Below are positions 44,986 through 54,438 of a DNA stretch of 64,000 nucleotides, piece after piece. The notes below the pieces were generated by a model. It had not been told where the DNA came from and searched no databases. It saw only the letters and a list, made by a program, of their open reading frames with translations. The stretch's first letter is position 1, and every line of letters starts with the position of its first letter. The translations under genes were made by a program, and so were the position numbers. The stretch comes from Iodobacter fluviatilis (GTDB lineage Bacteria; Pseudomonadota; Gammaproteobacteria; Burkholderiales; Chitinibacteraceae): assembly GCF_900451195.1 (NCBI RefSeq), contig NZ_UGHR01000003.1, positions 434,001-498,000 on the forward strand, given 5' to 3'.

Positions 44986-45630
44986 ATGAGTGTGAATCAG
45001 GCGGGGTGTCAGTCTAAACAAGGTGGTTTTACTCTGGTGGAGCTGGCCATTGTGCTGGTGATTATTGGTCTGATCCTTGGGATGGCTTTTAAGGGCAAGG
45101 ATTTGATTGACGGGGCAAAGGTGAAGAGCCTCGCAGCACAATACAATAAGGTGCAGGCGGCGTTTAATATTTATTTTGAGCGTTATGGCGCTTATCCGGG
45201 GGATGGATGTGGCGTAGTAGCTTTGGGAGCTTTTACGCCTTGTGTAGGTGCTAAAAATGGGGTTTTAGATACGGCAAATGAAGTCAATTCGGCGCTCATT
45301 CAGTTGCAAAATGCTGGAATGTTAAGTGCTTCTGACCTGTCAACTCCTTTTGGTGTTCCATGGAGCATATCCTCTTCAACACTGGCGACATTTCCTCCTG
45401 CTGGAACAAATTACCTTACTTTTACGGCAGGTGGACTTAACCCCCCTTTGGCGACTGTTGCTGATGCTCGTTACGTATGTGCATTGGATAGATTGATTGA
45501 TGATGGAGCAAACGGGAATCTTGCTGCAGCAGCAAGAACTACCGTTAGAAGTGGTTTGGCTTATACGGCAGCAACGGATTGTTGGGGGCTTCAGGGTAAG
45601 GCGAGTGTGGGTTTGCGCTTGCTGCCATAA
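44986..45630 (+). CDS. Stand-alone type IV prepilin-like protein
   Basis: 214 residues. A polar 14-residue leader ends QGG, then FTLVELAIVLVIIGLILGMA: a complete prepilin-peptidase site (Gly at -1, Phe +1, Glu +5) and alpha-1 helix. Next is GKDLIDGAKVKSLAAQYNKV and FNIYFERYGAYPGDG, a pattern of pseudopilin-like proteins encoded singly in many beta- and gammaproteobacteria. A Cys pair near the C-terminus (CALDRL ... CWGLQGK) could form a disulfide loop. GAAGGAG lies 8 bases before the ATG. It is 4.7 kb from the pilus operon, separated by secA; it may be an extra pilus subunit. Confidence 0.75.
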   Translation: MSVNQAGCQSKQGGFTLVELAIVLVIIGLILGMAFKGKDLIDGAKVKSLAAQYNKVQAAFNIYFERYGAYPGDGCGVVALGAFTPCVGAKNGVLDTANEVNSALIQLQNAGMLSASDLSTPFGVPWSISSSTLATFPPAGTNYLTFTAGGLNPPLATVADARYVCALDRLIDDGANGNLAAAARTTVRSGLAYTAATDCWGLQGKASVGLRLLP

Positions 45631-45678
45631 TGAGCAATTAACGCGTCAGTTCGCCCGAGCTTGCCACCAAACTCGGGT

Positions 45679-46356
45679 TTACTCCGTCCAATCCCCGCGC
45701 AACACTTCCCTCAGCAAAGAAACCGTTACCGGTCTTTTTTCAGTCAAAGATAAATCATTGGCCGCATCCAGATGCTGATACAAGGTCGGCAAATCGCGCG
45801 ATGCATGGCGCAGCAGGTAATCGGCTAAATCATCCCCCAGCTCAAAACCCAGTGCATAAGCGCGGCGTTTTAGGGCGGCGGCTTTGTCTGTGTCTGATAG
45901 CGGTTTGAGCTGATACACCAAGCCCCAGCCTAGACGAGTCGTTAAATCGGGCCTGAGCAGCAGCAGCATCGGTGGCTTAGGGCCTGCAGCCAGCAGCAGG
46001 CCTCCGCCATCTTTGAGCGTATTAAAGTGATCAAACAGGCGGATTTGTTCATCACGGCTAAGTGCATCAACGTTGTCTACAATGAGCGCGGCTTCTTTGG
46101 GTAAAGAAGCGGGCAGGGCATCGTGGGCGGCATCGGTAAAAAATATTTGAGTGCCGGCGGGCAGCATGGCGCGCGCGGCGGCGAGTAAGTGGCTCTTGCC
46201 ACTGCCGCGTTCTCCCCAAAAATAGAGAAAGCGCACGTCTCCCTCACCAAGGCTCCAACAACCAAGCTGATAAAGCAGCTCGGCGTTTTCGCCACGGATA
46301 AAATCCTCAAAAGAGGGCAGGGCTGGCAGTTGCAGATCCAGCACGAGTTGCTTCAT
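45679..46356 (-). CDS. hda: DnaA-homologous regulator Hda
   Basis: 225 residues from the ATG at 46356. [20 protein letters not shown] is the typical Hda start with the clamp-binding QL-x-L-x-x-L motif. A P-loop [11 protein letters not shown], Walker [16 protein letters not shown] and the sensor II region are AAA+ features. In E. coli, Hda bound to the beta clamp triggers DnaA-ATP hydrolysis and prevents over-initiation of replication. Divergently oriented from purM, a widespread arrangement; 184 bases separate the two starts. Longer frames upstream to 46548 are not supported by a ribosome-binding site. Confidence 0.92.
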   Translation of the reverse strand: MKQLVLDLQLPALPSFEDFIRGENAELLYQLGCWSLGEGDVRFLYFWGERGSGKSHLLAAARAMLPAGTQIFFTDAAHDALPASLPKEAALIVDNVDALSRDEQIRLFDHFNTLKDGGGLLLAAGPKPPMLLLLRPDLTTRLGWGLVYQLKPLSDTDKAAALKRRAYALGFELGDDLADYLLRHASRDLPTLYQHLDAANDLSLTEKRPVTVSLLREVLRGDWTE

Positions 46357-46540
46357 GCGGGAGGGGCTCCAAGAGGTCGATGACAAGCGTGCGGGTGTTT
46401 TTTCACAAGATGCGATAAAATGTCTGGCTTTGCGGCAGGTGCTGTTCCTAAAAGGGCCATTCACCTGCACTAATATAACGAATGTTCGCCATTCTAGCGC
46501 AGAAGCCCCTAGTGGCGCTGCCAGTTTCACGAGGCCTTGC

Positions 46541-47578
46541 ATGACCAATCAAAGCTTGAGCTACCGCGATGCGGGTGTCGATATCGATGCCGGCGATCAG
46601 TTGGTTGAAAATATTAAGCCCTACGCTAAGCGTACCATGCGCCCGGAGGTGCTGAGTGGTATTGGCGGTTTCGGCGGTTTAGTCGAAATCAGTAAAAAAT
46701 ACCAAGAGCCTGTTTTAGTGTCCGGCACCGATGGTGTGGGCACTAAACTGAAGCTCGCTTTTGAGCTGAATCGTCACGATACCGTGGGGATTGATCTGGT
46801 TGCGATGAGTGTGAATGATATCTTGGTGCAAGGTGCCGAGCCATTATTCTTCCTCGATTACTTCGCTTGTGGCAAGCTCGATGTGCCCAATGCAACTGAA
46901 GTCATCCGCGGCATTGCCAATGGTTGCGAGCAGGCTGGTTGCGCACTGATCGGTGGCGAAACTGCAGAAATGCCAGGTATGTACCCAGTGGGTGAATACG
47001 ATCTGGCTGGCTTTGCAGTTGGCGTGGTCGAAAAAAGCAAAATCATTACTGGCGACGATATTGCGCCGGGTGATGTGGTGCTGGGCCTAGCTTCTAATGG
47101 CGCGCATTCCAATGGCTACAGCTTAATTCGCAAAATCATGCACCGCGCTGAAGCCGATTATGCTGCAGAATTTGACGGTGGCAAGAGCCTTGCTGATGTA
47201 GTGATGGCAGCAACACGCATCTACGTGAAGCCACTGTTGAAACTTATGCACGCTTTGCCGGTCAAGGGTATGGCACATATTACCGGCGGCGGCATCAGCG
47301 AAAACGTACCGCGTGTATTGCCCGCTAACGTCGTTGCGGCCATCGATGCAAAATCTTGGACCATGCCTAAGTTATTCCAGTGGCTGCAAAAAGAAGGCAA
47401 TGTGGACGCGCAGGAAATGTACCGCACCTTTAACTGTGGCGTGGGTATGGTGGTGATTGTGGCGGCAGACCAAGCCGATGCAGCGATTGCCCTGCTGCAG
47501 GCAGAAGGTGAAACCGTTTACACCCTAGGCGCGATCCGTGCCCGTGTGGGTGATGAGCACCAGACTCAAGTCATGTAA
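46541..47578 (+). CDS. purM: Phosphoribosylaminoimidazole synthetase (AIR synthetase)
   Basis: 345 residues from the ATG at 46541 (GAGG six bases upstream). Converts FGAM to AIR with ATP in purine synthesis. Markers: [73 protein letters not shown] and [16 protein letters not shown]. The frame is open 62 codons further upstream, but those precede the conserved start and overlap the hda promoter region. Confidence 0.97.
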   Translation: MTNQSLSYRDAGVDIDAGDQLVENIKPYAKRTMRPEVLSGIGGFGGLVEISKKYQEPVLVSGTDGVGTKLKLAFELNRHDTVGIDLVAMSVNDILVQGAEPLFFLDYFACGKLDVPNATEVIRGIANGCEQAGCALIGGETAEMPGMYPVGEYDLAGFAVGVVEKSKIITGDDIAPGDVVLGLASNGAHSNGYSLIRKIMHRAEADYAAEFDGGKSLADVVMAATRIYVKPLLKLMHALPVKGMAHITGGGISENVPRVLPANVVAAIDAKSWTMPKLFQWLQKEGNVDAQEMYRTFNCGVGMVVIVAADQADAAIALLQAEGETVYTLGAIRARVGDEHQTQVM

Positions 47579-47587
47579 TGGTTGCAG

Positions 47588-47607
47588 GGCGGGCACGCGT
47601 GCCCGCC
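47588..47607 (+). promoter_or_regulatory. 20-base perfect palindrome after purM
   Basis: GGCGGGCACGCGTGCCCGCC, 10 bases past the purM stop. As RNA it would be a short hairpin; as DNA it is a symmetric site. Not followed by a T run. Confidence 0.5.
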
Positions 47608-47619
47608 TGAGCAGATACT

Positions 47620-47653
47620 GGGCGAGGGGCACTTACCTCGCCCTTTCTCTTTT
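47620..47653 (+). terminator. Terminator- or attenuator-like hairpin between purM and purN
   Basis: GGGCGAGG (47620-47627) and CCTCGCCC (47636-47643) form an 8-bp stem followed by TTTCTCTTTT, 8 bases before the purN ATG. It overlaps the purN ribosome-binding region, so it may tune purN expression. Confidence 0.65.
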
Positions 47654-47660
47654 GAGACTT

Positions 47661-48296
47661 ATGAAAAATATCGTTATTTTGATTTCTGGCCGTGGCAGCA
47701 ATATGCAGGCCATTGTGGATGCACAAATTGCGGGTGCAAATATCTGCGCCGTGATTGCAAATCGCCCCGATGCCGCAGGCCTTGCCTGGGCTGCAGAGCG
47801 TGGCATTGCCACCGCCGTGCTTGATCACAAACTTTATGCCGGCCGTGAGGCCTTTGATGCCGCCCTGACTACGCTGATTGATGGCTATGCACCTGATTTA
47901 ATCGTGCTGGCGGGCTTTATGCGAATCCTGACAGCTAGCTTTGTCAATCACTATGCTGGCCGCCTGATCAATATTCATCCGTCCCTCTTGCCTGCTTACA
48001 CTGGCCTGCATACACACGAACGTGCTCTGGCTGATGGCGTAAAAATTGCAGGTTGCACCGTACATTTTGTGACAGCTGAGCTGGATCATGGCCCTATTAT
48101 TTTGCAGGCCGCGCTGGCCGTGCTGGATGACGATACGGTAGCCAGTTTATCCTCAAGAATGCTTGAGCAAGAGCATTTGATTTACCCGCAGGCAGTACGC
48201 TGGTTTGTAGAAGACCGCCTGAAGCTGATCAATGGCAGGGTGCATGTGGATAGCCCCGCACCTGCGGCCGTTTTGATCGCGCCACCGGTGCTTTAA
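47661..48296 (+). CDS. purN: Phosphoribosylglycinamide formyltransferase
   Basis: 211 residues from the ATG at 47661. Transfers formyl from 10-formyl-THF to GAR. N-terminal NIVILISGRGSNMQAIVDA binds the phosphate; GFMRILTASFVNHYAGRLIN, IHPSLLPAYTGLHTHERAL (catalytic His) and HFVTAELDHGPII (catalytic Asp) are present. Follows purM as in many bacteria, but behind a hairpin. TAATG overlap with the next gene. Confidence 0.97.
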   Translation: MKNIVILISGRGSNMQAIVDAQIAGANICAVIANRPDAAGLAWAAERGIATAVLDHKLYAGREAFDAALTTLIDGYAPDLIVLAGFMRILTASFVNHYAGRLINIHPSLLPAYTGLHTHERALADGVKIAGCTVHFVTAELDHGPIILQAALAVLDDDTVASLSSRMLEQEHLIYPQAVRWFVEDRLKLINGRVHVDSPAPAAVLIAPPVL

Positions 48297-49450
48297 TGTT
48301 GCGCTGGCCGGGCTTGCTGCTGGGGATCGCTGCACTGCTGTCCCTGCTATTGCATCTGGGCTCAATATTTAATGAGCAAATTTATGCCTGGCTGACGCAG
48401 CAACCTTACACCGAGAGTGAGCTAAAAAAAGTCACGCAAAAGTTGAGCGATATCGCCCAGGCAGACGATGCCCGTCCTGCTGGCTTGAAAGGGGTGAAAC
48501 CCGCGGATCATCAAGTCGTCTATTTACACCATGGGCCTGTGCTGCATAAAAAAACCGCAGAGAAACCTATGGTGCTGGCGGCGAAAAAATCCCCCGCCAG
48601 GATTGCTGCAAGCAGCCCCCCTGCTGCAGAGCGGATTGCAAGCAGTGTGGCGGTGGCAGCCAGCGCCGTTGCAAAAGAAGTGCCGCAGGCCTCGGCCGCA
48701 AGCAGTGTTAAACCTGTGGTGGTGATTGCCTCGGCGGTTGTTGAAGAAGAATTGCCTCCGCTCAAAGAAAGCCCTTTAGTGGCGGAGCAAACTTATCCCG
48801 CAGCGGTAGAAATTACCTATGCTTATGGAATATTTCCGATCCGTATGAGCTGGAAGGCGGTCAATGGCCATTATTCGCTGAAGCTGCGGGGTGCTTTATT
48901 TAGTAAATCACGCAGCTTTGTCAGTGATGGTGAAGTAGGGCAAAAAGGGGTGATTCCGCATCGCTTTGCAGATTATCGTGACGAAAAGCTGATTAATGAG
49001 GCCCTCTTTAATTGGGATGATATGCAAGTCACCATTAAAGATGGTGGCAGCAGCAAGGTTGAAGCTTTAAAAGCGGGTGATCAGGATATTTTCTCTGCTG
49101 CGTTTCAACTTGCCCTGCAGGGCTCACGGATGAAAGATTTTACTTTTACCGTAGCCAGCGGCCGTAAGATTTATAAAGACGTACCGTTTGAAATCAGCGG
49201 CCAAGCTAGCCTGCGATTAGGTGACAGGCAAATCGAAGCCATTTTGTTGCGGGGCCGTTTTGAAGACCGTACTTTTGATTTTTGGCTGGCACCACAGTGG
49301 CACAATATGCCAGTACGAATGACCTTATCACTGGGTAGCGAAGGCAGCTTCGATATCTGGGCGAATGATATAAAAATTAATGGGGAAATGGTGCTGGAGC
49401 CTCCAAGCAATAGCCATAACTCCAACTCCAACCGCATGATGCGAAGATAA
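48296..49450 (+). CDS. DUF3108-domain exported protein
   Basis: 384 residues, starting within the purN stop (TAATG). An N-terminal membrane anchor (LLLGIAALLSLLLHLGSIF) is followed by an Ala/Val/Ser-rich linker (about 90-160) and a C-terminal beta-rich domain of about 210 residues: YAYGIFPIRMSWKAVNGHYS, RSFVSDGEVGQKGVIPHRFA, FSAAFQLALQ and the WLAPQWHNMPVRMTLSLGSE ending. That is the DUF3108 pattern seen in betaproteobacteria next to purN and rsmB-like genes. Periplasmic, function unknown. Confidence 0.82.
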   Translation: MLRWPGLLLGIAALLSLLLHLGSIFNEQIYAWLTQQPYTESELKKVTQKLSDIAQADDARPAGLKGVKPADHQVVYLHHGPVLHKKTAEKPMVLAAKKSPARIAASSPPAAERIASSVAVAASAVAKEVPQASAASSVKPVVVIASAVVEEELPPLKESPLVAEQTYPAAVEITYAYGIFPIRMSWKAVNGHYSLKLRGALFSKSRSFVSDGEVGQKGVIPHRFADYRDEKLINEALFNWDDMQVTIKDGGSSKVEALKAGDQDIFSAAFQLALQGSRMKDFTFTVASGRKIYKDVPFEISGQASLRLGDRQIEAILLRGRFEDRTFDFWLAPQWHNMPVRMTLSLGSEGSFDIWANDIKINGEMVLEPPSNSHNSNSNRMMRR

Positions 49451-49455
49451 AAGAC

Positions 49456-50724
49456 ATGATTGCTTTAAATAATACCCGTTACCACGCCGCTATTTCTGTT
49501 CTGTCCGAAATGCTGGTGTTTGCCGCCCCATCTGATGCCACCATGTCGCGTTTTTTTCGCAGCAATCCCAATCTGGGCGGGCAGGATCGCCATATGATTG
49601 CTGAATGCGTGTATGGCATTTTGCGCAATAAAATTCGCCTAGAATGGGTTTTAGGTGGCCCAGCCAATGCGCGCAGCCTGCTTACTGCTTATCTGGTCGT
49701 GGTAGAGCGCCGTAATCTGCGTGAATGTGGCGATTGGTTCCCGGACACAGAAAAAGACAATTTTGCCCTCTGTAAAAGCAAAAAACTCGCCGAGGCCCCG
49801 GTGTATGTACGTGCCGATCTGCCAGAATGGGTCGTGAATGACCTGATCGCTGGCGGCATGATAGACGCTGATATCCTTGCGCTGGGCGCTGGCCTGCAAG
49901 GCGCTGCTGCGCTTGATCTGCGTGTAAACAGCTTAAAAGCCAAGCGCGAGCAGGTCGCTGCTGAGCTAAAAGACGTGGGCGGAATCGACACCATCCCAAC
50001 GCCTTACTCTCCTTGGGGCCTGCGCGTGACAGGCAAGCCCGCCATTAATAAATACCGCGCCTTTACCGAAGGCCGTGTAGAAGTACAAGACGAAGGTAGC
50101 CAGCTTCTGGGCCTGCTTACCGGCGCAAAACGCGGCCAGATGGTGGTGGATTTCTGCGCGGGTGCGGGGGGTAAAACCCTGCTGCTGGGTGCAATGATGA
50201 ATTCCAGTGGCCGTTTGTATGCCTTTGATGTGTCAGAAAAACGCCTGAATAACTTCAAGCCTCGTCTGGCCCGCTCCGGCCTTTCTAACGTGAATGCCCA
50301 GCTGATTTCCAGCGAAAACGATCAGAAAGTGAAGCGTCTGGTTGGCAAAATCGACGCGGTACTGGTTGATGCTCCCTGCTCCGGCATGGGCACAGTACGC
50401 CGTAACCCGGATCTGAAATTCCGCCAGAACCCGCAAAGTGTGGCCGAATTGAACACCATGCAAGCCAGTATTCTGGCCTCTGCTTCACGCTTGGTAAAAT
50501 CCGCAGGCCGCCTGGTTTACGCCACATGCAGCTTCTTACCTTCCGAAAACGAAGCCATTGTTGAAGCCTTCCTTGCCGCTAATCCAGATTTCAAACTGCT
50601 TGATGCGCCTGAGCTGCTGAAAGCTGAGCAAGTAGAAATCCCGCTGACCGGCCCTTACTTCAAATTATCTCCGCACCTGCATCAGGCCGATGCTTTCTTT
50701 GCGGCGGTGATGCAAAGAGATTAA
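49456..50724 (+). CDS. RsmB-like rRNA (cytosine-5) methyltransferase
   Basis: 422 residues. The N-terminal NusB-like helical part (residues 1-140) includes RHMIAECVYGILRNK. The SAM-dependent methyltransferase core has VVDFCAGAGGKTLLLGAMM (motif I), VLVDAPCSGMGTVRRNPDLK (motif IV with one catalytic Cys) and LVYATCSFLPSENEAIV (motif VI with the nucleophilic Cys). These place it in the RsmB/NOP2 family, which makes m5C in rRNA. Which site is modified cannot be told, so no gene name is given. Starts 6 bases after the DUF3108 gene; a terminator follows. Confidence 0.9.
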   Translation: MIALNNTRYHAAISVLSEMLVFAAPSDATMSRFFRSNPNLGGQDRHMIAECVYGILRNKIRLEWVLGGPANARSLLTAYLVVVERRNLRECGDWFPDTEKDNFALCKSKKLAEAPVYVRADLPEWVVNDLIAGGMIDADILALGAGLQGAAALDLRVNSLKAKREQVAAELKDVGGIDTIPTPYSPWGLRVTGKPAINKYRAFTEGRVEVQDEGSQLLGLLTGAKRGQMVVDFCAGAGGKTLLLGAMMNSSGRLYAFDVSEKRLNNFKPRLARSGLSNVNAQLISSENDQKVKRLVGKIDAVLVDAPCSGMGTVRRNPDLKFRQNPQSVAELNTMQASILASASRLVKSAGRLVYATCSFLPSENEAIVEAFLAANPDFKLLDAPELLKAEQVEIPLTGPYFKLSPHLHQADAFFAAVMQRD

Positions 50725-50740
50725 TTGCTTCCGCGTTAAG

Positions 50741-50773
50741 AAAAAAAGCCCATCACGTTGATGGGCTTTTTTT
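50741..50773. terminator. Intrinsic terminator after the methyltransferase gene
   Basis: AAAAAAAGCCCATCA, CGT loop, TGATGGGCTTTTTTT: 15-base arms, usable in both directions. It lies between the convergent methyltransferase and GNAT genes. Confidence 0.88.
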
Positions 50774-50830
50774 CGGTATAGATTTGCAAGTCCGGGGTGA
50801 ACACACGGTTTGAATGTTCATCTGCCAGAA

Positions 50831-51355
50831 CTACACTTTAGTTACCCAAGCCGCTTTATCCATAGACCAGACCGCAGTATCCATCTCATACCAGCGCTCT
50901 ATGCCGCGATATTGCATGCCTAGTTTTTTCATAACATGGGCCGATCCATGATTATCCTGATGGCAGACGGCGTATAAAGAGTCTGCTTCCAGTTTGTCAA
51001 AAGCAAATGCGGCCATCGCTTGTGCGGCTTCTGATGCATAACCCAGCCCCCATTTGTCTTTACGCAGACGCCAGCCTATTTCCAGAGGATTGGCCGGGTC
51101 ACGCCCCAAGTGTTGTATGCAGCCTGCACCTATGATTTCATCGCTGTCGGTTTCGATGAAACTCCACCAGGAGAATCCGTATTCTATCCAGCGGGCCTTG
51201 ACGCGCTCTATCATTGCCCGGGTTTTTGCTGGTGTCTCTGGTTTGCCGGTGATGTATTGCATGACTTCAGGCTGACTATTCATTTTGAACAGCCCGTCAA
51301 AATGGTGGTCGCTGATTGCTTCGAGGCGCAGGCGTGCAGTAGTCAGTATCGTCAT
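50831..51355 (-). CDS. GNAT-family acetyltransferase (RimJ/RimL-like)
   Basis: 174 residues. TARLRLEAISDHHFDGLFKM start, GAGCIQHLGRDPANPLEIGW, the acetyl-CoA loop segment KDKWGLGYASEAAQAMAAFA, and SLYAVCHQDNHGSAHVMKKL then GMQYRG are the standard GNAT acetyltransf_3 landmarks. Substrate unknown: N-terminal amines of proteins or small molecules are both possible. Confidence 0.87.
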   Translation of the reverse strand: MTILTTARLRLEAISDHHFDGLFKMNSQPEVMQYITGKPETPAKTRAMIERVKARWIEYGFSWWSFIETDSDEIIGAGCIQHLGRDPANPLEIGWRLRKDKWGLGYASEAAQAMAAFAFDKLEADSLYAVCHQDNHGSAHVMKKLGMQYRGIERWYEMDTAVWSMDKAAWVTKV

Positions 51356-51444
51356 GATCAGTTAAGACGCCATAGAATGATGGTTTAAATTTTGCGTGTT
51401 TCCTGATGGACATCGAAAAAAGCCACCACAGGGCAGCAGGGGGT

Positions 51445-51669
51445 TTAAGCGATGGCTTCTAAATCCTCTATCGGATGTTCCATCGTGACATCGTTTTCGG
51501 TGGGGCGGCGGGCTATCCAGCGGACTTTGACTAGGCTTTTTGTTCCGCCAAGGGGCACAAACACATCCAGCACATAACCTTTGCGCCGGTCCAGCAGACG
51601 GCCAATTTCGGGTTTAAGGTACTGAATCTGGCTTCTGCGAAACTGTACCGTTTGTTTTACTTTAATCAT
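51445..51669 (-). CDS. Small basic protein of unknown function
   Basis: 74 residues, basic first half (VKQTVQFRRSQIQYLKPEIG, RLLDRRKGYVLDVFVP) and an acidic tail (MEHPIEDLEAIA). KVRWIARRPTENDVTMEHPI suggests a compact beta domain. GAGCAAGA lies 6-8 bases before the ATG. Not a family I recognise; a single gene with no close partner. Real-gene status is likely but not certain. Confidence 0.5.
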   Translation of the reverse strand: MIKVKQTVQFRRSQIQYLKPEIGRLLDRRKGYVLDVFVPLGGTKSLVKVRWIARRPTENDVTMEHPIEDLEAIA

Positions 51670-51828
51670 CTTGCTCTTCTGTTTATGAATGGGCCCATGG
51701 CAAGGTAAAACAGCATGGGCTTTGTGTCAGTTTTTTAAACGGCTGTTGTTTTCTGTCTCTATGTAAGCATGACAAATATATTGATTGATGCCAATAGAAT
51801 TTTGGGGGAGTGCCGCTTCAATTTTCAG

Positions 51829-51859
51829 CAAAAAACCCATCCAAGGATGGGTTTTTTTG
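51829..51859 (-). terminator. Intrinsic terminator of the S9 peptidase gene
   Basis: AAAAAACCCATCC, AA, GGATGGGTTTTTTT just past the stop at 51862, with T tract on the plus strand and A tract that reads as T on the minus strand. Confidence 0.85.
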
Positions 51860-51861
51860 TT

Positions 51862-54237
51862 TTATGGTTTGGTTTTTAAATAGGTTTCCAACCACTGATC
51901 CTGCTCCCACAGCATTTGCATAATGGATTCGCGGGCGCGGTAGCCGTGGCTTTCATTGGGCAGCATGACTAAGCGTGCTCTGGCACCCAAGCCTTGCAGT
52001 GCCTGGTACATGCGCTCGCTTTGCACGGGGAAGGTGCCGGAATTGTTATCCATTTCGCCATGAATTAAGAGCAGCGGGTCTTTGATCTGATCTGCGAAGT
52101 TGAAGGGGGCCATCGCTTGGTAGACAGGTTTTGCTTCCCAAAAATTGCGGTCTTCGGATTGAAAGCCAAAGGGAGTCAGCGTGCGGTTATAAGCGCCGGA
52201 TCTGGCGATGCCAGCTTTAAATAGGCGGGTATGTGCCAGCAGATTGGCCGTCATAAATGCACCGTAGCTATGGCCGCCGACGGCGATTTTATTGCGATCG
52301 GCTACACCCAGCTTCACCACGGCATCTACAGCGGCTTCGGCATTCATGGTGAGCTGCGGCAGATAGTTATCGTTAGGCTCGGTTTTGCCTTCGCCCACAA
52401 TCGGCATGGCGGGGTTGTCGAGTACGGCGTAGCCGCGGGCCAGCATGGCTTGCGGGCCGTTGTAGCTGATGCGGTTAAAGCGGTAAGGTGATTCGCGCAC
52501 CTGGCTGGCAAGCTGGGCGTTTTTAAATTCGCGCGGGTAAGCCCACATCAGCATGGGCAGCGGGCCATCGCGCTTTGCTTCGTAGCCTGCGGGCAGATAA
52601 AGCGTGGCATCCAGCATCACGCCATCTTTACGCGGGTATTGGATTTTTTGCTTTTGCACGTCTTTAAGTTGTGGTGTGGGATGGGGGAATTGGGTGAGCG
52701 CACGGCTGCTGCCTGCCAAGTCTCGTAGGTAGAAGTTGGGTCTTTCGGTAGTGGCTTCACGGCTGCTGATGAAGCGATTCTCATCCAGCATCGCAACGGG
52801 AATTTCATAAAACGGTGCTTGTGATTGCCAGAGGCGTACCGATTTTTTGCTAGCTAATTCATAGCGGTCTAAAAAGGGCCGGTCGCCTTCAGGGCCTGCG
52901 CCTTCACCAATCAGATAAATAGCCTTGCTGTCACTCTTAATGATGTTTTGGGCGTAGACATTTTTTGCCATGACTGGCTCACCCGGATCGGCATAGCGGT
53001 CTTCTGATTTGCGGGCGACTAGTAGCTCAGGCGCTTGTTCGGGGTGATCGGGGTGAATGCGCCATGTGCGGGTATCGCGTGTTTTCCACCATGATTCTTC
53101 GACCAAGGCTAAATCGCCACTTCCCCATTGCAGGGATGAGGCACGCCAGGCTAGCTCTATCAGCTTTTGCGGCGGGGCCGTGAAGGGTGCGCTTTGCTGG
53201 AGCAGTGCATCGCGTGTTTTGGCTTCTGTTGCTGGATTGCCGCCATCTTGCGCTTCCAGCCAGGTGAGTGTGGCGGGCAGATCTTTGCGCCATGCAAAAT
53301 CACGTGGCTCTTTGGATACGGCGTCGTTGCCCGGCGGGATACGATCTTGCAGTGGCAGAGCCACTGTTTTGAGCTGTTTGCCTTGCTTATTCCAAACCTC
53401 TATCGCTTGCGGGAAGTATGAAACCGGCAGCAAATAAGAATAGGGACGGCGCAGCGAGGTGGTCAGAATCAGTTCACCATCAGGTGATGCACTGGCAGCC
53501 AGCAGGGTGAGTGGCTGGGCAATTTTTTTGATTTCGCCTTTCAGGTTCACAGTGGCCAGCTGGCTTTGTAGATGCCAGTCGAGCAGATCGGCGTCGCTTG
53601 GTGTTTTCAGCATATCGGCGTAGGTGCGGATTGCGCTTTTACTGCCGGGCTGGCTTTCCTGGGTATTGGGGCCGCTAGGGGTGAGCGCTGCTGTGGGTGC
53701 TTTTCCAGCCGGTTTAAGCTGCACCAGTAATTGCTCGCTGGCGCTCAGCCAGCTAAAGCCAGCTCCTGCAATGGCGTTGATGGGCTCTTTAATCAAAGGC
53801 CGGGCGCTGGCTTGGGCCACATCAATCAGCCAAAGCTCCACCCCTGCATCGCCCCAGCGGCTAAAGGCAATCCAGCGCTCATTGGCCGACCATGCGGTAT
53901 CGGCAATTCGCGCTTCCTTAGGCAGACCGCTGATATTGCGGCTTAATCCGGTTTTGATATCCAGTAAGCTGGCACCGTTGGCAAAATCAAAGCGGCTTTG
54001 GCTGCTCATTTTTGGGTTGATACGCAGGCCCGCGAGTTTTAACTCGGGCTGTGCTACATCGCTGATGCCGGGCAAGCCTGGCAGGCTGAGCAGCAGGGCG
54101 GTGCTGTGCTTGGGGCCAAGGCGGAATAAGGGGCCACGCGGGGCATCAACGATGGCTTGTAATTCGGCTGGCGGAGTTTGATAGGCAGCTATGGTAAGAG
54201 GGCTCATCATCAGGGTAAGTAGCAAAAGTAGGCGCAT
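51862..54237 (-). CDS. Exported prolyl oligopeptidase family (S9) serine peptidase
   Basis: 791 residues with signal peptide RLLLLLTLMMSPLTIAAYQT. The first about 520 residues are a beta-propeller-like region (repeated W/S-rich blades, for example ARIADTAWSANERWIAFSRW). The C-terminal alpha/beta-hydrolase domain has the nucleophile elbow VGGHSYGAFMTANLLAHTRL, the acid GEMDNNSGTFP and the His in LPNESHGYRARES. The form G-H-S-Y-G-A-F-M-T-A-N-L is typical of glutamyl-endopeptidase-like S9 enzymes. Exported peptide degradation is the expected role. Confidence 0.9.
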   Translation of the reverse strand: MRLLLLLTLMMSPLTIAAYQTPPAELQAIVDAPRGPLFRLGPKHSTALLLSLPGLPGISDVAQPELKLAGLRINPKMSSQSRFDFANGASLLDIKTGLSRNISGLPKEARIADTAWSANERWIAFSRWGDAGVELWLIDVAQASARPLIKEPINAIAGAGFSWLSASEQLLVQLKPAGKAPTAALTPSGPNTQESQPGSKSAIRTYADMLKTPSDADLLDWHLQSQLATVNLKGEIKKIAQPLTLLAASASPDGELILTTSLRRPYSYLLPVSYFPQAIEVWNKQGKQLKTVALPLQDRIPPGNDAVSKEPRDFAWRKDLPATLTWLEAQDGGNPATEAKTRDALLQQSAPFTAPPQKLIELAWRASSLQWGSGDLALVEESWWKTRDTRTWRIHPDHPEQAPELLVARKSEDRYADPGEPVMAKNVYAQNIIKSDSKAIYLIGEGAGPEGDRPFLDRYELASKKSVRLWQSQAPFYEIPVAMLDENRFISSREATTERPNFYLRDLAGSSRALTQFPHPTPQLKDVQKQKIQYPRKDGVMLDATLYLPAGYEAKRDGPLPMLMWAYPREFKNAQLASQVRESPYRFNRISYNGPQAMLARGYAVLDNPAMPIVGEGKTEPNDNYLPQLTMNAEAAVDAVVKLGVADRNKIAVGGHSYGAFMTANLLAHTRLFKAGIARSGAYNRTLTPFGFQSEDRNFWEAKPVYQAMAPFNFADQIKDPLLLIHGEMDNNSGTFPVQSERMYQALQGLGARARLVMLPNESHGYRARESIMQMLWEQDQWLETYLKTKP

Positions 54238-54438
54238 AGGATCTTTTTCAATAGCTTATGGGCGGGGCAATAGCTGCTTTGGGCAGGCTTTGCATCTTGT
54301 GCCTCACTGTAACACAGTGGTTTGTAAGTATATTGAAATAGTATCGGCTTGATAAAGTGGGGTATGTAAGCGCAATTTTGAATTTAATACGATTGCTTAG
54401 TCAGGCTTTATGGGCTGAGTGCACTTGTGAATGAAACA

